64,000 bases of DNA from Heliocidaris tuberculata (lineage: Eukaryota; Echinodermata; Echinoidea; Camarodonta; Echinometridae), in assembly GCA_025618425.1 (NCBI GenBank), contig CM046846.1:31675409-31739408 (forward strand), written 5' to 3'. Shown piece after piece: positions 1 to 12,900 of this stretch. Numbering within the stretch: position 1 is the stretch's first letter; every line of letters begins with the position of its first letter. The translations under genes and the position numbers were made by a program. The notes below the pieces were generated by a model. It searched no databases and had not been told where the DNA came from. It saw nothing but the letters and a program-made list of their open reading frames with translations.

Positions 1-504
1 ATTTTTTGGCTTTTTTTCTTTTTTATTAATTCAATTTTTACAATCTTAGTTGATCCTGGAAGGTAACCCCTTTAGCAAACTCCGAGGGTGGTTTGCATGG
101 CTCACAGTATGTGGGAAATGGTGATATTTAGATCTAGATTTTTTGGTTGATATCCTCCTCCACACACAGTATAGGCATGGGCTGTATAGCTCTATGGCCA
201 GTACCAGATTGATAAGCCACAGAGCTCGTATAGCTAGCTTGGAGGAGAGCCTCGAGAGTAAAAAATGTTATAAAACTCCTCCAAACAGACAGATTTTTCT
301 GTCTACTAGTACTAGTCAAAGGTCTACTATTTCTAAGTAGACTACTACTATCAATAGATCAGTATGGACTGTAAGTGTACTTGCATGCATGTGTGTGTTG
401 AACTAACAAATCAACCAGTGAACAGGGAATTATAACTGTCGCTATACTGCCCTAGTTTTTACTTTTTAGTGACAATAAGTTTGGAGTTCGAAGACATTCA
501 TGCT

Positions 505-632
505 GAAGAAATTTAGGCATTATTGTGGTTGAGGAAACCATTATTCCCTCCGCACTCTTGTTAGCATGTACATGTACGTGTAAACAATTCAAATCAGTGG
601 TTTCCTCAACCACGATATAGCTGAAATTTAGA
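505..632. repeat. Inverted repeat / hairpin upstream of CEP44
   Basis: GTGGTTGAGGAAACCA (525-540) and its exact inverse TGGTTTCCTCAACCAC (598-613), with weaker pairing outside. A short MITE or hairpin. The rest of 1-903 shows no gene; it may contain untranslated CEP44 sequence. Confidence 0.6.
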
Positions 633-909
633 CAGAAAGGGGGTGTCCATTGAATTATTATAGTGTACTTAGAACTTAGAAGAAGAAAAAAAAATGCTAT
701 GGGGTAAAAAATTCTCTTTTAAAACATAGCAGGACAGTACATGTATTTTATTGTATAGACTGGGTGAAAAAAGGAAGATTTAGGTCAAATTTCATTCATC
801 ATTTATAGCCGTAGCAATTTTTAATACAACAGTGAATTTTTTGTTAAAGTCTTGTCCATAGTCAATATATATTTTCTTCATATCCTTTATCTGTATTTTA
901 CAGGTAATT

Positions 910-3900
910 ATGGCAACTGGCGATGTGAAAGGAAATCTTAAGAGCTTGCAGACTGAGTTGAAACATGTAAAATACCCAAAGGACCTTGACTATACCAGGT
1001 GTGTGTAGTTTCTTCTGCATTACTGGAAAAGGGTTTATGGAAAGGGCTGAACTAGTTGCTTTATCCTCTTTGAATGGGCAACACTGATATGAGCACTGTA
1101 ATAAGATTCTTCTGACAAATATCTATTTATGACTATCTGTTAATATAACATACTGAATTAATGCAAAAGTATGTAAATTTGATATGAATGAAATAAGAAT
1201 TTACATTTGAGTTTGAAACTTCAATGTTTATCCTCCCAAGAATCCTACATTTGGCAAAAGAATCCATATTTCAAAGCCTGAATAATAGTGATCTTGAAGA
1301 ATGAAGATGTCAAATTTGTGTCATTTAAAAGATAGGCCTATATGCCATATATTAAGTCAAAAAGAGCATTTTCTATCGATCCCTGATGTATGATATATGT
1401 ACATGGGAAATGGAATATAGGGAAGACTAAAAAGATTTTTTTTTTTTTTTTTCAGATTTAAGCCAAATATTGTTCATTGTAGATTTCTGTCTTTTGAATT
1501 TTATTAACTCAATCTTACAGCTCCTGCAGGAAATGGCAGTGAAATTATATTGCTTTCAGTATTTCCTAAAGAATATTATGTGATGAAGAAGATAAAAATC
1601 TAAATTTTCTGTATTTTCTTACAGTTATTCATACAATGTGGATGCCTAGATATATTTTAATGGGAATAATGAATGGATAGATATTTTGCATTTATATTTT
1701 GTCTTCTTTATTCCTTTAGCCTCTCTCGAGGTTCCCCAAAAGAGTTCCTTCCCATCATGCACTACATGTTGTGCGATTATTCAAGGCCGGTCACTCAGTT
1801 GATCCTAGAGAGCAAGATGGAGCTCACGGCCAAGACAGATCAGAAGTTCATGGAAGCTGTCTACAAGGTATGCCAAGTGGGCTAGAATAGCCTTTTTCTA
1901 CATCTCACACTTCTCTATTTTTGTTGTGACTGATGAAAACACATGTAGAAATGCTATTTTTTGTTAGCATAACTGTAACATGATCTCCAATACATGCAGT
2001 ACATGTATATAAATATGAATTATATTATATCCCTTGTGTTGTAATGTGAAAATCATACTTGTATCTTGGCCTGATATGAGTCTGGCTGGAAAGGGACCAT
2101 GAACCTGATGTATATAATATGTCAACAGATTTCAAAAAATTTGTATTGAAGACTTGATACATGTATAACAACAACTCTCTGTAAGGTCCGGTTTATACTT
2201 TCCCAGATTTGTGATATCACATTTTACTTTTGACCTCTTAACCCTTTCAAGGACAGGAATTATTTAAGGGCTAAATTGATATTTTGTTCTTCAAACTGGC
2301 AACAATAACACCTTTTCTTTTAGTGCTACATGATTCTAATGTGTAATGTCTTTGAAAACAATATACATGGTTAGGAATATTGTCAAAAAGTTGAAAACCA
2401 ATTTTGATTAAAAAAAACAATGATTTTGAACCTCTCATTGTGTTGCCAATTTAAAGATTTTAATACTTATTCTTGGTCAGGGGCGGCGGCGCGGCGCTAC
2501 AGGGGGGCAGAGGGGGCGACCGCCCCCCTATGATTTTTCAAGTAGTGAAAAAAGAAAAAAAAAAGAAAAAAGAAGAGAAGGAGGAAGAAAAGGGAAGAAA
2601 AGGGAAGAAAGAAGAAAGAGGAGTATTAAAAAGAGAGGTCTTAAACATATAACTCTATATTACCCCTGTTATTTAATGGAGAAAAAATATGACGTCATCT
2701 TTAGGTCGTCTTGCCCTTCCTATCAAAATACCCTGGCGCCGCCCCTGTTCTTGGTAGTAAAATTCCTGGCATCAAATGCAATATAATCATGTTACAAAAA
2801 TGGACATAGTATGTGCAGAAATCTTTGCTCTTTCTAGTCATGCATCTGGTATATTTTTAGAGCTCTGAATATTGAGCCAAACCAACATATGTGGTCAATT
2901 GTCTGGAATGGGTTAAGACCACCTGCCACAGGACAAATACAAACCATTTATGATGAGATGCCATTTATGACTTAAAATATCTCCATGGGATGCTGTGAGG
3001 AAGGAGGATTTAAGATAATTCTGTTGTTTTCTCTCTCTTTTTCATCTTAGCAGTCATTTGGTTATATGAGCATATGAATATGGATTTCATAAAGTAAATA
3101 CTACAAATATTGAATGCTTTTAATATCAACATAAAATTTTTATTTACATGTATGTCTACTTATACAAAACTTACAAAATGCATTTAAAGCAAAATTCAGA
3201 CCAAAGTGACACAGGAGTTAAAACAGTGCATGAAAGAAAGATCAAACACTTACAACTGCTCATAATACCAAAAGAAAGCATTCTTTTCAGAAGTTGAAAG
3301 CATTTACAAACAAATTGTACATGTACACGTATATTCATTTTACATGCTCTAAACTCAGTTATTTATGTTCTTGTTTATTGGAAGTATTTTATTACTCATA
3401 GATAGTTCCTTACTGTTAAAGCTGGGGCATACGGTTGCCCCTCTTAAATGCCTGCTATTGGTTCCCATGACCTTTGACCTACATCACAGACTGGCAGTGA
3501 TATTATGCTTTGAATGTTTACATGTTTAATAGCCTGTTCAGACTATAGGAAAGTTATACAAGGCTCGTATAAAGAAACGTATAAAGAATCATGATTAGCC
3601 AAAGGAGTGTACAGACTACAACATTGTATAAAGAAACAGGTTTTGGGGAAGTCAGCTGACACCATATGTTTTGTATCAGGTTATGTCAAGGACAACAATG
3701 GAGCATACAATATTACAGCTGATTGGTCACATTAGTGTGCTGAATGACAAGCCCCGCCCAGTTAAACGATTCTCGTTTGAAACAATGCTCAAACATACGT
3801 TTTGCTATATGACATTTGGTTAAAAATATGACGTCTCTTTATACCATGTTCAGACTGAAATTTAAATGCTTATTGTATAGCTATACGGTAGTCTGAACAG

Positions 3901-6900
3901 GGGGTAACTGAATGAGAATAAAGGACTAGGATTGCCTCCCTTTTTCTTTTTTGTGATGTAAATTGATGCTTTGTAATTAGGCCCATACACAAGGCTTGAC
4001 ATTATCAATGGCCCATGGCTACTAATCTGCTCCGTCAGGCAACCATATTGATAAAGTCAGAAGTACATGTAGTTGCCCATGTTGGGCAACTTTAATACTT
4101 TGTTTATTAGAAGTACATATATGTGATACATTTTATGATTTAAGTGACAAGTATTGTTTTATTTCCCTTTTCACATGATAATGCTTTAAGGAAGATATAT
4201 GAATACAGATAGAAGATAGATTTGTAGTGAGAAAAAAAAGAGAGATGCAGAGAGAGAGAGAGATAGATTGAGAGAGTGAGAGATAAAGACAGAATAAGTT
4301 TGAGAGAAGAAATAGATTTTCGAGATGTTGTCAGTTCCACAGTCAACAAAAATGTAAAAGTTTTTACATTATCACTTATTACTGAGAAACATTTTAGAAA
4401 TCTTGTGCTTTTTTAATAATGGCCACCAAAACTAGTCCGGGCCACGAAAATTTAAATCAATCAAAACTGGTTTAATACCCAAAAGGGGCAAACATAATTC
4501 ACAGTTTGTGTCCAGCCCTGCTCAAACATTTAGATGCTCTTGTTATAACTATAGTCTGGGAGTCTGTCCCGAAATAGTCACCCCATTTTACCCATAAGAT
4601 TTGACCCCTTAAAGTTGCTTAGACCATCTAAGTCATTGACAAAAAGGTTGTCAGCCTGACCATAGCCGTTGGGTTTAGCCCCCAGAGCCTCCAAAAGAAG
4701 CCCCAAAATCGGGTCGATTTCACCCTATCTCCCCCATGCACCAAACTTTGTCAGTAGGAAGTAGTATGACTGGACATTACAAAACACAGAAAACTGACAA
4801 AAATTTCTGTTGGGATGGAATGTCAGACAGCCCCTAAATATTGGTAAATTTTTCCCCTTGAATCCCAGGGACCAAATTGTGTCAGAAGGAAGAGCTTTGG
4901 ATGTACATTCTAAAAATATAAAAACTGACAAAATTGTCCATTGGGAAGGGGTGTCAGACCCTCAGAATCGAAAACCCCAAAGTGCCCTTTGACAACATTT
5001 TGCTCCCCAAATGTAATGCTTAAATATTTGAACTTAACTTGCAGAAATTGCTAAAGGGCGATTACTTGCAGAGGTTCCCATATGACACATCACATTTATC
5101 TGTATATTTCATCCATAAACAAAATATCTCTTTGATGTGATCATGACTATACATGTAGGTGGTGATGCCAGAAATGACCATTATTTAATGGTCATATCGA
5201 GAGATTTTTCTTTTTTGGATTAAATATTAGGAAAAAAGACAAGTCCTACAGGACACATTGCACCTGTAGAATTGTCTTAAAGGGAAATCCAACCTTTATA
5301 GCAATTTGCTTTGAAAGAAAGAGGAAAAATCAGAGAAGCAGATTGGTAAAAGTTTGAACGAAATCGGACAAGCAATAAGAAAGTTATGAATTTTTGAAAG
5401 TTGTAATCACTATGCATATGGGAATTTCAAATTGGCCGAATAGGTAATGTCACTGTGATGTAGCTGTGGACAACTCCCCCATTCGCTCTAACACACAAAA
5501 TGACTAAAAATCAAAGTGCATTACTCAGTAGGATCTTTTCGTTCATGAGGACCTATAACAATATGCTATCTCCAATATATTTTGAGTACTGCCCCGAGGG
5601 TAAAAGCACCTCGAAGAAAACCGCAAATTAATGATATTTTTGTGTACGACAAATGGGAGAGTTGTCCACAAAAATGTCACAATTGACTCATCAAATTGCC
5701 AATTTGAGATTCGCATAGATGTAGTGATCTCATTTTTCAAACATCCATAACTTTCTTAGTCCTTGTCCGATTTCTTTCAAACTTTCGCCATCCTGTTGTT
5801 CTTATTTTTCTGCTTTCATACAAATCATCATATTATCAAGGTTGGATTGCCCTTTAAAACAACTTAACTAGCCAATGTGATTGACTTCTGAACTTTTTTT
5901 TTTTAATTCTTGTATAAAAAAGCAACATCAGCCTTTGTCATATTAAAAAACAAGTATTAATAGACCCAGTCCATTGCATGGCAGTGTACATGTATATGTA
6001 GACTCTCCTTCAACCCAACAATCTATCCAACTAGAGCAAGAGAAAAGACCACTGCTGTGTAATCGGATTGAAAGCTCAATTTGTAAAACAAGTGTTCATG
6101 GACTTAAATGTCCCCCTAACCAGTTTCATCTGTTTCTGGCCTTTCTTAGAGTACCCCATGATGCAGTCCTCTCTGTTTCTATGTGACATTCTTCATTTGT
6201 TGTTGCGGACTGTCTTACTGACATCTGTCCACTGACACATTTCATTGTCCTCTTAGAAACAATTGTCTATGGATTGAAATGTTCCTCAAATCGTTTCTGC
6301 TGTTTCTGGTCTCTTTTTCTTAGAGTACCCCATGATGTAGTCCTCTCTGTTTCCATGTGGCATTCTTGAGTTGTTTGTTGCGGACAGTCTTACGGATATC
6401 CATGAGCTTCTGGCTCATGACCTGCTTGACCTTAAAAGGTGATGCTGCAGGGAAACGCTTCTGAACAGTGGCTGAAAAAAAAAAACACAAAAAGACTTCA
6501 AAATTTTGATCACAGTGATGGTAGTTTGCATTATTCTCCTCATTATTGTGGCATGATACAATTTGAAGTTATATACAGTAGAACCTTGTTATAAGAAACT
6601 CCTTGGGACCAAAGGAAATTCCCTTGTTATATTGAAACCTTGTTATATCGTGGCTAAAACAAAACAGTAGACAACAAAGAAATGGAACTGGCAAAATGAC
6701 CTTGTTATAACAAACATTTGTTATAACAGTGTTCTTTATAAAACAAAGTTCCAATGTATTAATTAGCAATAGTCCAATTTATACAAAGCAAGTGCTTCTG
6801 AACAGTGGGTTGGACTTACATGTAAAGAATCACAACAGTGTGATGGTGGTTTTGAAAGAGATAATTTTTTAATGAAAAGGGAATTGATACTTTTTTTCTT

Positions 6901-9900
6901 TTGGCATACTGCACTCTAAATTGTTTTTTTTAATAATTTTAGTTCTGAAGAATGTTTCTACAGGTACCATACAAATATACACATGCAATCTGATAGAAGT
7001 GATTCCCTCTGCATCACAAACTTTAGGAATGGAAGGGGTTACTTAATATGCTTATACTCACTGATGATCGCTTGAACTCTCTTGGGGTCTAGAGCTGGGC
7101 GCGCTATAGCATTCTCACTGCCCTTCCCTGTGGCCTTGAACCCTGTGACTGAACTGGTACTGAGTTCTTTCATGTTGAAGAGAAGCATGACAAGCTTTCT
7201 GGTGTACTGGCTGAGTCCTTTGGTTCTCTGACAGAGCTTGAGATGTTTCCGTGGCAACCAGATGCCCATTCCAGGAACCAGTTCAACCAACTGATGATTC
7301 AGATATGAAATAAAAGAAACATTGCAATAATGTAAATTTACGACACTTGGTATTAATTCTAGTAGATTCTACTTTGTTGTTCATGTGCTAATCTTGTATC
7401 TTTGAGATATTTCATATGGGACACACTTTAATAAATATAAGATGATTTAGGTGCTTACTGCGTCAAAAAAAGACACAAGACGAAGAAAAATGAAAAAGAC
7501 AAAACAAAACCCTCAAAATACATGTACATGTAGTACTTAAGATTTCCGAGAATGAAATATTTTTCATACATTCCAAAAGGATTGTTGGACAACTATCCTG
7601 GCATATATCGGTAGGTAATTCTGTGATGAAAGTTGGAGTAATTTTTAAAGATAAAGTTGTCTGGGGTGGGTATTGGGTAATTATTCTAGGGAGGTGTTTT
7701 CTTCGGCTAAATTGTCATTAGGGGAGGGGGGGTAGATGTCTTAGACAGTTGACCTAGTTGGCTTGGGGCAATTGTGTAGGGTAGGCATTCTGATATGTTT
7801 TTTTTTTTTTTTTTTTTTTTAAGAGAACTGTTTAAAGATTATAATCTGCTCTCACAGATCTTGGTGTGTACACATTAACAAGTTTAGGAAACTTATTGGA
7901 AAATACCGATTGACCAATCACTGTATGCCCAAAAGGGAAGTTTTTTTGTTTTCATGAATTTTGTTGTAATCTGAAAAGTAGAAAACATGCATGACTACAT
8001 GAAGAGCAATGTCCCACCTTATCACCATCGTGATCATCTAGTTTTAAAACAGCACGTTGAGCTGGACCCTTCATCTGAATTGGTTGCAGGCGTTGCTCAG
8101 ATGTTGTGGGAATGTCTGCCAGACTATTGGTACTAGAGGATGATGGGGCTTGTGCACTTCGTCCAATCCTTAGGCGCTCGGTGATACCATCAGAGACATA
8201 ACTAGCCTGCCATTGAGGGGTCTTGATCTGCCTCTGTCTCACAGCGCTCTTTTGTTGCTTCCGCTGGTTACTTTGAGCAGGCCGCATATACCCTCTATTT
8301 ATTTGATTGATGGTTGGATTGGTCCCTTGTTTCTCATGTGGAGCGGTTACAACTGATCTGATACCTCCCGGGTGTGGTGCTGGTGCTGGTGCTGGCTCGG
8401 CAAGTGACTGGACTCTGACAATGTAAGGATTATCCATCTCAGATTCTGGCAGTCTGGACTGACTGTGAGACGGGGCGGTGTGGACGGATGATGTTCTTGG
8501 TAGCTGGTGGGTCATGGAGTTCATGGGTGGGGTCTGTCTATTCATAGGCTGTCTCTGTGTGCCTGGTGGTGACAGGGCGTACCCTTGCATGGGAACCGAG
8601 TGATCATTGACAGCCTTACTGGAGAGCTGCGGTTGTGATATCATCTCTACACCCTGAGGCATGGACAGGGTTTCAATGATGGGTTGAGATGCCTGACTCA
8701 AGGAGGGCTGCTCATCAACTGATGGTTGAACAATCTGCTTCTGCTGAATATTGAGGATGGTTGTTTCCAAGATGTTCTTCAGGTCACCCACATCTAAAGA
8801 GAAAGGAAAATACTCAGTAATGCAGGGATACATGTAAATCCTGGAATTCGCTTCGGGAGGGCGAGGGGTACAATTTCTGACAAGCCCCAAAATTATATTT
8901 TTTTTCTTCACATTTTCAGGTGCCTTCTGGGTCAAAAATTTGAAATGAAGGGGCGCATTGGGTTTCAAAAGATCTCTCACTTCAATAGAGGGATAATGTG
9001 GGTTAGCTTCTATACTCAAGATTCAATCCAACTAGAACACCTGGAAAACTCACTTTGAGCCTGTATGCGTTTCAAATGATCCATGACCTTTGGAGTAAAT
9101 GGTTGGAATTCACAAAGTTTATCTTAGTGATTTTATCTAAACCATAGGCCTACTTTAAACCTCCATAAGTGCAGTACATGAGTGGCCACCTGACCAAATC
9201 CAAAGAACGAGCGAGATATTCTTATACATTTATTGTAATCCACAGTAGGGGTTTGACCATCGTTTAACTTTAAACCACCATATTTCTATTCCTTAACTTA
9301 CCAACTGCTTTGGCAAGCTTTGCTCTGAGTGCCTCATTCTCTCTTCTGACCTTGTGATTCTCCTCCAGCAATGTCAACATCTCTTTCTCCACCTCCCATG
9401 GTGGAGGGCGGGAGGAGGAGGACTGCCTTCTCAGGGTCAGATGATTTGGCTGAAGGGGAAAGGTTAAAAAAACCAAGGGCTGTCATTTCAATTACTTTAA
9501 AACCTTTCGTGACATAAAACTTTCACAAATTGTTAATGACAGAAAATTTTGTGAATTGCTATAATTTTATGTTTCAGTTGTGATTTTATTATTTTGCGGC
9601 ATGAAACTTTCGCAAATCTTGACCACTTGCGAAATTCATGCATGCAAAATTGTTGGGTTTTACAGTATGGCATGCATGTTGGAACAATTTTCTATACTAC
9701 CCTCCTTGTTTGTCATTGATACAAAATGTCCAAAGGATAATATTGAAATGATGAAGAACATAACATAATGTTGACCTTTTGGAAGATTTTGTATGATTCT
9801 ACCTTTTATAAGATATAAACAAGTGATTTAAATACATCTGGCAGCACTTTTCATGGGCAACTCAACTCTGGAGGCAACCCTATTCAGAGAATCAAAAATG

Positions 9901-12900
9901 CTAGAGTCCCATCTTAAATTGAATGACAGTTTGGGGGACAATGTGCAAGTAGTAGGACAACCATTGGTCTCTCTCTCTCTCTGTGACTCAGTAACAGCTA
10001 AGAAAATTTGCCCCCAAACCTTTCAGGGTACCCCAGACACAATTTAGGAATTGATTTGAGATGGCCACTGGCTACATAAATGTCTCCATGCTTCTCATCA
10101 AAAATCGGCCAATTTATAGGGGAAAAAAGTTGTCACCTTTTCATCCTCAATGGAATAGACTGCAGCACCATCTTCACCACTGTTCATTACGGCCATCAAA
10201 TCTACCTCCAGCTCAGACTTGTCTCCTGTGGGAAATGGAATAGATGTTATGAGAACAATTTCAAATGTACATCTTTGGTCTTTGGTCTATGAATTGCACA
10301 AATGCAAATAACTTGTGAATCAAAATTGAAGGGTTATTCAAACCTTTCCACTAGTTAAATTCGATGAAAACAAAAAAGGAATAGGAGAAACAGATTGGTG
10401 AAATTTTGAATGAACTCAGTTTTAAGACATAATCTAATGTCCTTGTCTTTTAACCTCTAAATAAAAAGGTGTTCACATATGCTAGAAAAAAGTTTAGTTA
10501 TGATTATATCATACCTGCTCTACCAAGAACCTTGCACAGGCGATGCATGGTTCCCACGTTGGGACCGCTCCTAAAACGATACGTTGCCATGGTGATACGT
10601 CCATTCTCCAAAGCATAGCGATAGTCCTCCTTGATGTCGTCCAGGCTGATGATGCTGAATTCTTTGCTGGTTCCTGCCTCTGTGCAAGGTCCAGGCATCC
10701 ATTGAACTAAGAAGAAGGAGGATGACATGGTGGTCTAGTTCAGCTGCTCAGCTGTAAGAAGATTTTAGGAGAGATCAAAACAACTAATGTATTTCTTAGT
10801 ATGCCTTTCCAGTTACAAGCAGCTGATCAAAGCACTTTACAGTGTATCATTACCCTGTCCGTGGATTAAATTCTGATTGATGCTACAGTGGAAACTCACT
10901 ATAACGAGGACTTTGGGACCACGAAAATTACCTTATATCAGGAATCTCCTTATATCAGGGTAAAAAACCCCAAAAGAACATAAAGACCGGGGACAAGCTT
11001 AATTACCTTCTTATATCAGAAATCTTATTATCAGAGCTATTTATAACTAGTTTGCACTGTATGAGATTTTCATAGAGGCAAAGTCAGTCGTACACTTCAA
11101 AAAAAAAAAGAAGAAAAAGAAAGTTGTATGTGAGCAGTCAGTATATTTTTGAAATTATTTTGAATACAAAACTAGAGAGGAGTTCACTTTTTATCCTAAA
11201 TTTCTTATCCGAATTGCCTATTATATTTCAATCAACTTTATCTCTTCGTTCAAAGGCCTACTTCTCCTAAAATTCAAATAAGCTTACATGTTTGGGAAGA
11301 ATGAGAAACTTTGTTTTTTATTAGTTGTGCATCTTCATGGGGGAATAAACTTAAGACTCTCATTATAGAAACTACTGGTCCTACATGTACTATATTTCTT
11401 AGCTTTCTTGAAAATTTGTAATTAAATATGAGTACTTATATGTCAGATTATTTCCTCCTGGAGCTCCAATGATTTAATAGGCCCAATGTCAGGTTTCCTT
11501 TTAGTTAGTAGACGTGACAGAGTGCATTAATGCAATTTATCCATTTGAAACTGAAAAAAAAAAATTGAACTGCAAAATTCTATTTTTGTAGACACTTTTT
11601 GCATAAATTTTCTAAAACTGAAAGCTGATGTTTGTAAAAAAAAATTTTCTTCAAGGGAATTCCACGCTGATATTAATTGGGGGTGGGGGTAATTGAAAGG
11701 AGAAACATGAGAGGAACTTGTGAGAATAACTCCCATTGCTTTTGTACTAAATAATCCATTAATTCCCATTTTCTTGCTTGTACATAATGAATAGATAAAA
11801 ATTTGATAAAAAATGTATGTCATAACATATGTCCTTACATGCAATCATAATTCTTAGGCACATGTTAATTATTTTTTCTGAAAACAGAATTTTATGAAAT
11901 TTTTAGTACAGTACATAAGAACAAAGAAACATGCACTTGAAGGGAAAGTCCACGCTGGTATTAAGTTGATTTGAATAAAAGAAGAAAAATGAGAGAAACA
12001 GATTGAAATTAAGTCTGAGCAAAATCTGATAAGAAATAAGAAAGTTATGAATTTTTGAAGATGTAATCATTCAAACACAAATTGGCAAATCCGTGACGGA
12101 TCTTGCAAGCTCCTTTCCCATTTGCTCAGTACAAAACATCTCCTAAATTTTCATTTTCTTAGTTTTTGATGAAGGAATAGATTTGTTTCATAAGGTTTTG
12201 TGTAAAAACATATGAGCAATGATTATATCTAGGGTGCATGTATGATTGAATATTTTCTTTAGAGAAAATGGAAATTAATTTAATATTATTGGGGATACAG
12301 GGCAAATGGGAGAGGAGCTCGCAAGATATATGTCATGGAGTTCCCAATTTCTGTTTGATTGATTACAACTCAAAAAATCATAACTTTCTCATTTTTTATC
12401 GGATTTCACTCAAACCATCACTAAATTGTTTCTTTAATTTTTCTGCTCCATTTTGCACCTTGATATCAGGGCAGACTTTTCTTTTAAGTAGCATTATATC
12501 ACAGAGTTGCCAACTTGTTCTTGATTGATCACAACTTTGAAACTTAAAAACTTTATCCAGATTTATCTTATTTTTCTGCCTTTATTAGAAGTACCATAAC
12601 ATCAAGGCCGGTGGACTTGCCCTTTCATGATTGATTACTTTGAAGCCTAATTGTGAGATTCATATTTCATCTTAATTTTTCAATGCAAACAAACAAAAAA
12701 TTTCAGGTGCAACATCAATAATAAGCTCAAGTCAGGATCAAAGTGTATAACAAATATATCTACATGTACTTCACTTTCACTTTCACAATGATACCTTAAG
12801 TAAATTTGATAATTAACTGACAAAAATACATGTTAGACTCTACAAGTACGGTTAACATGAAATATACACTGCACTATATATGCATTGTTCAGCTACATGT

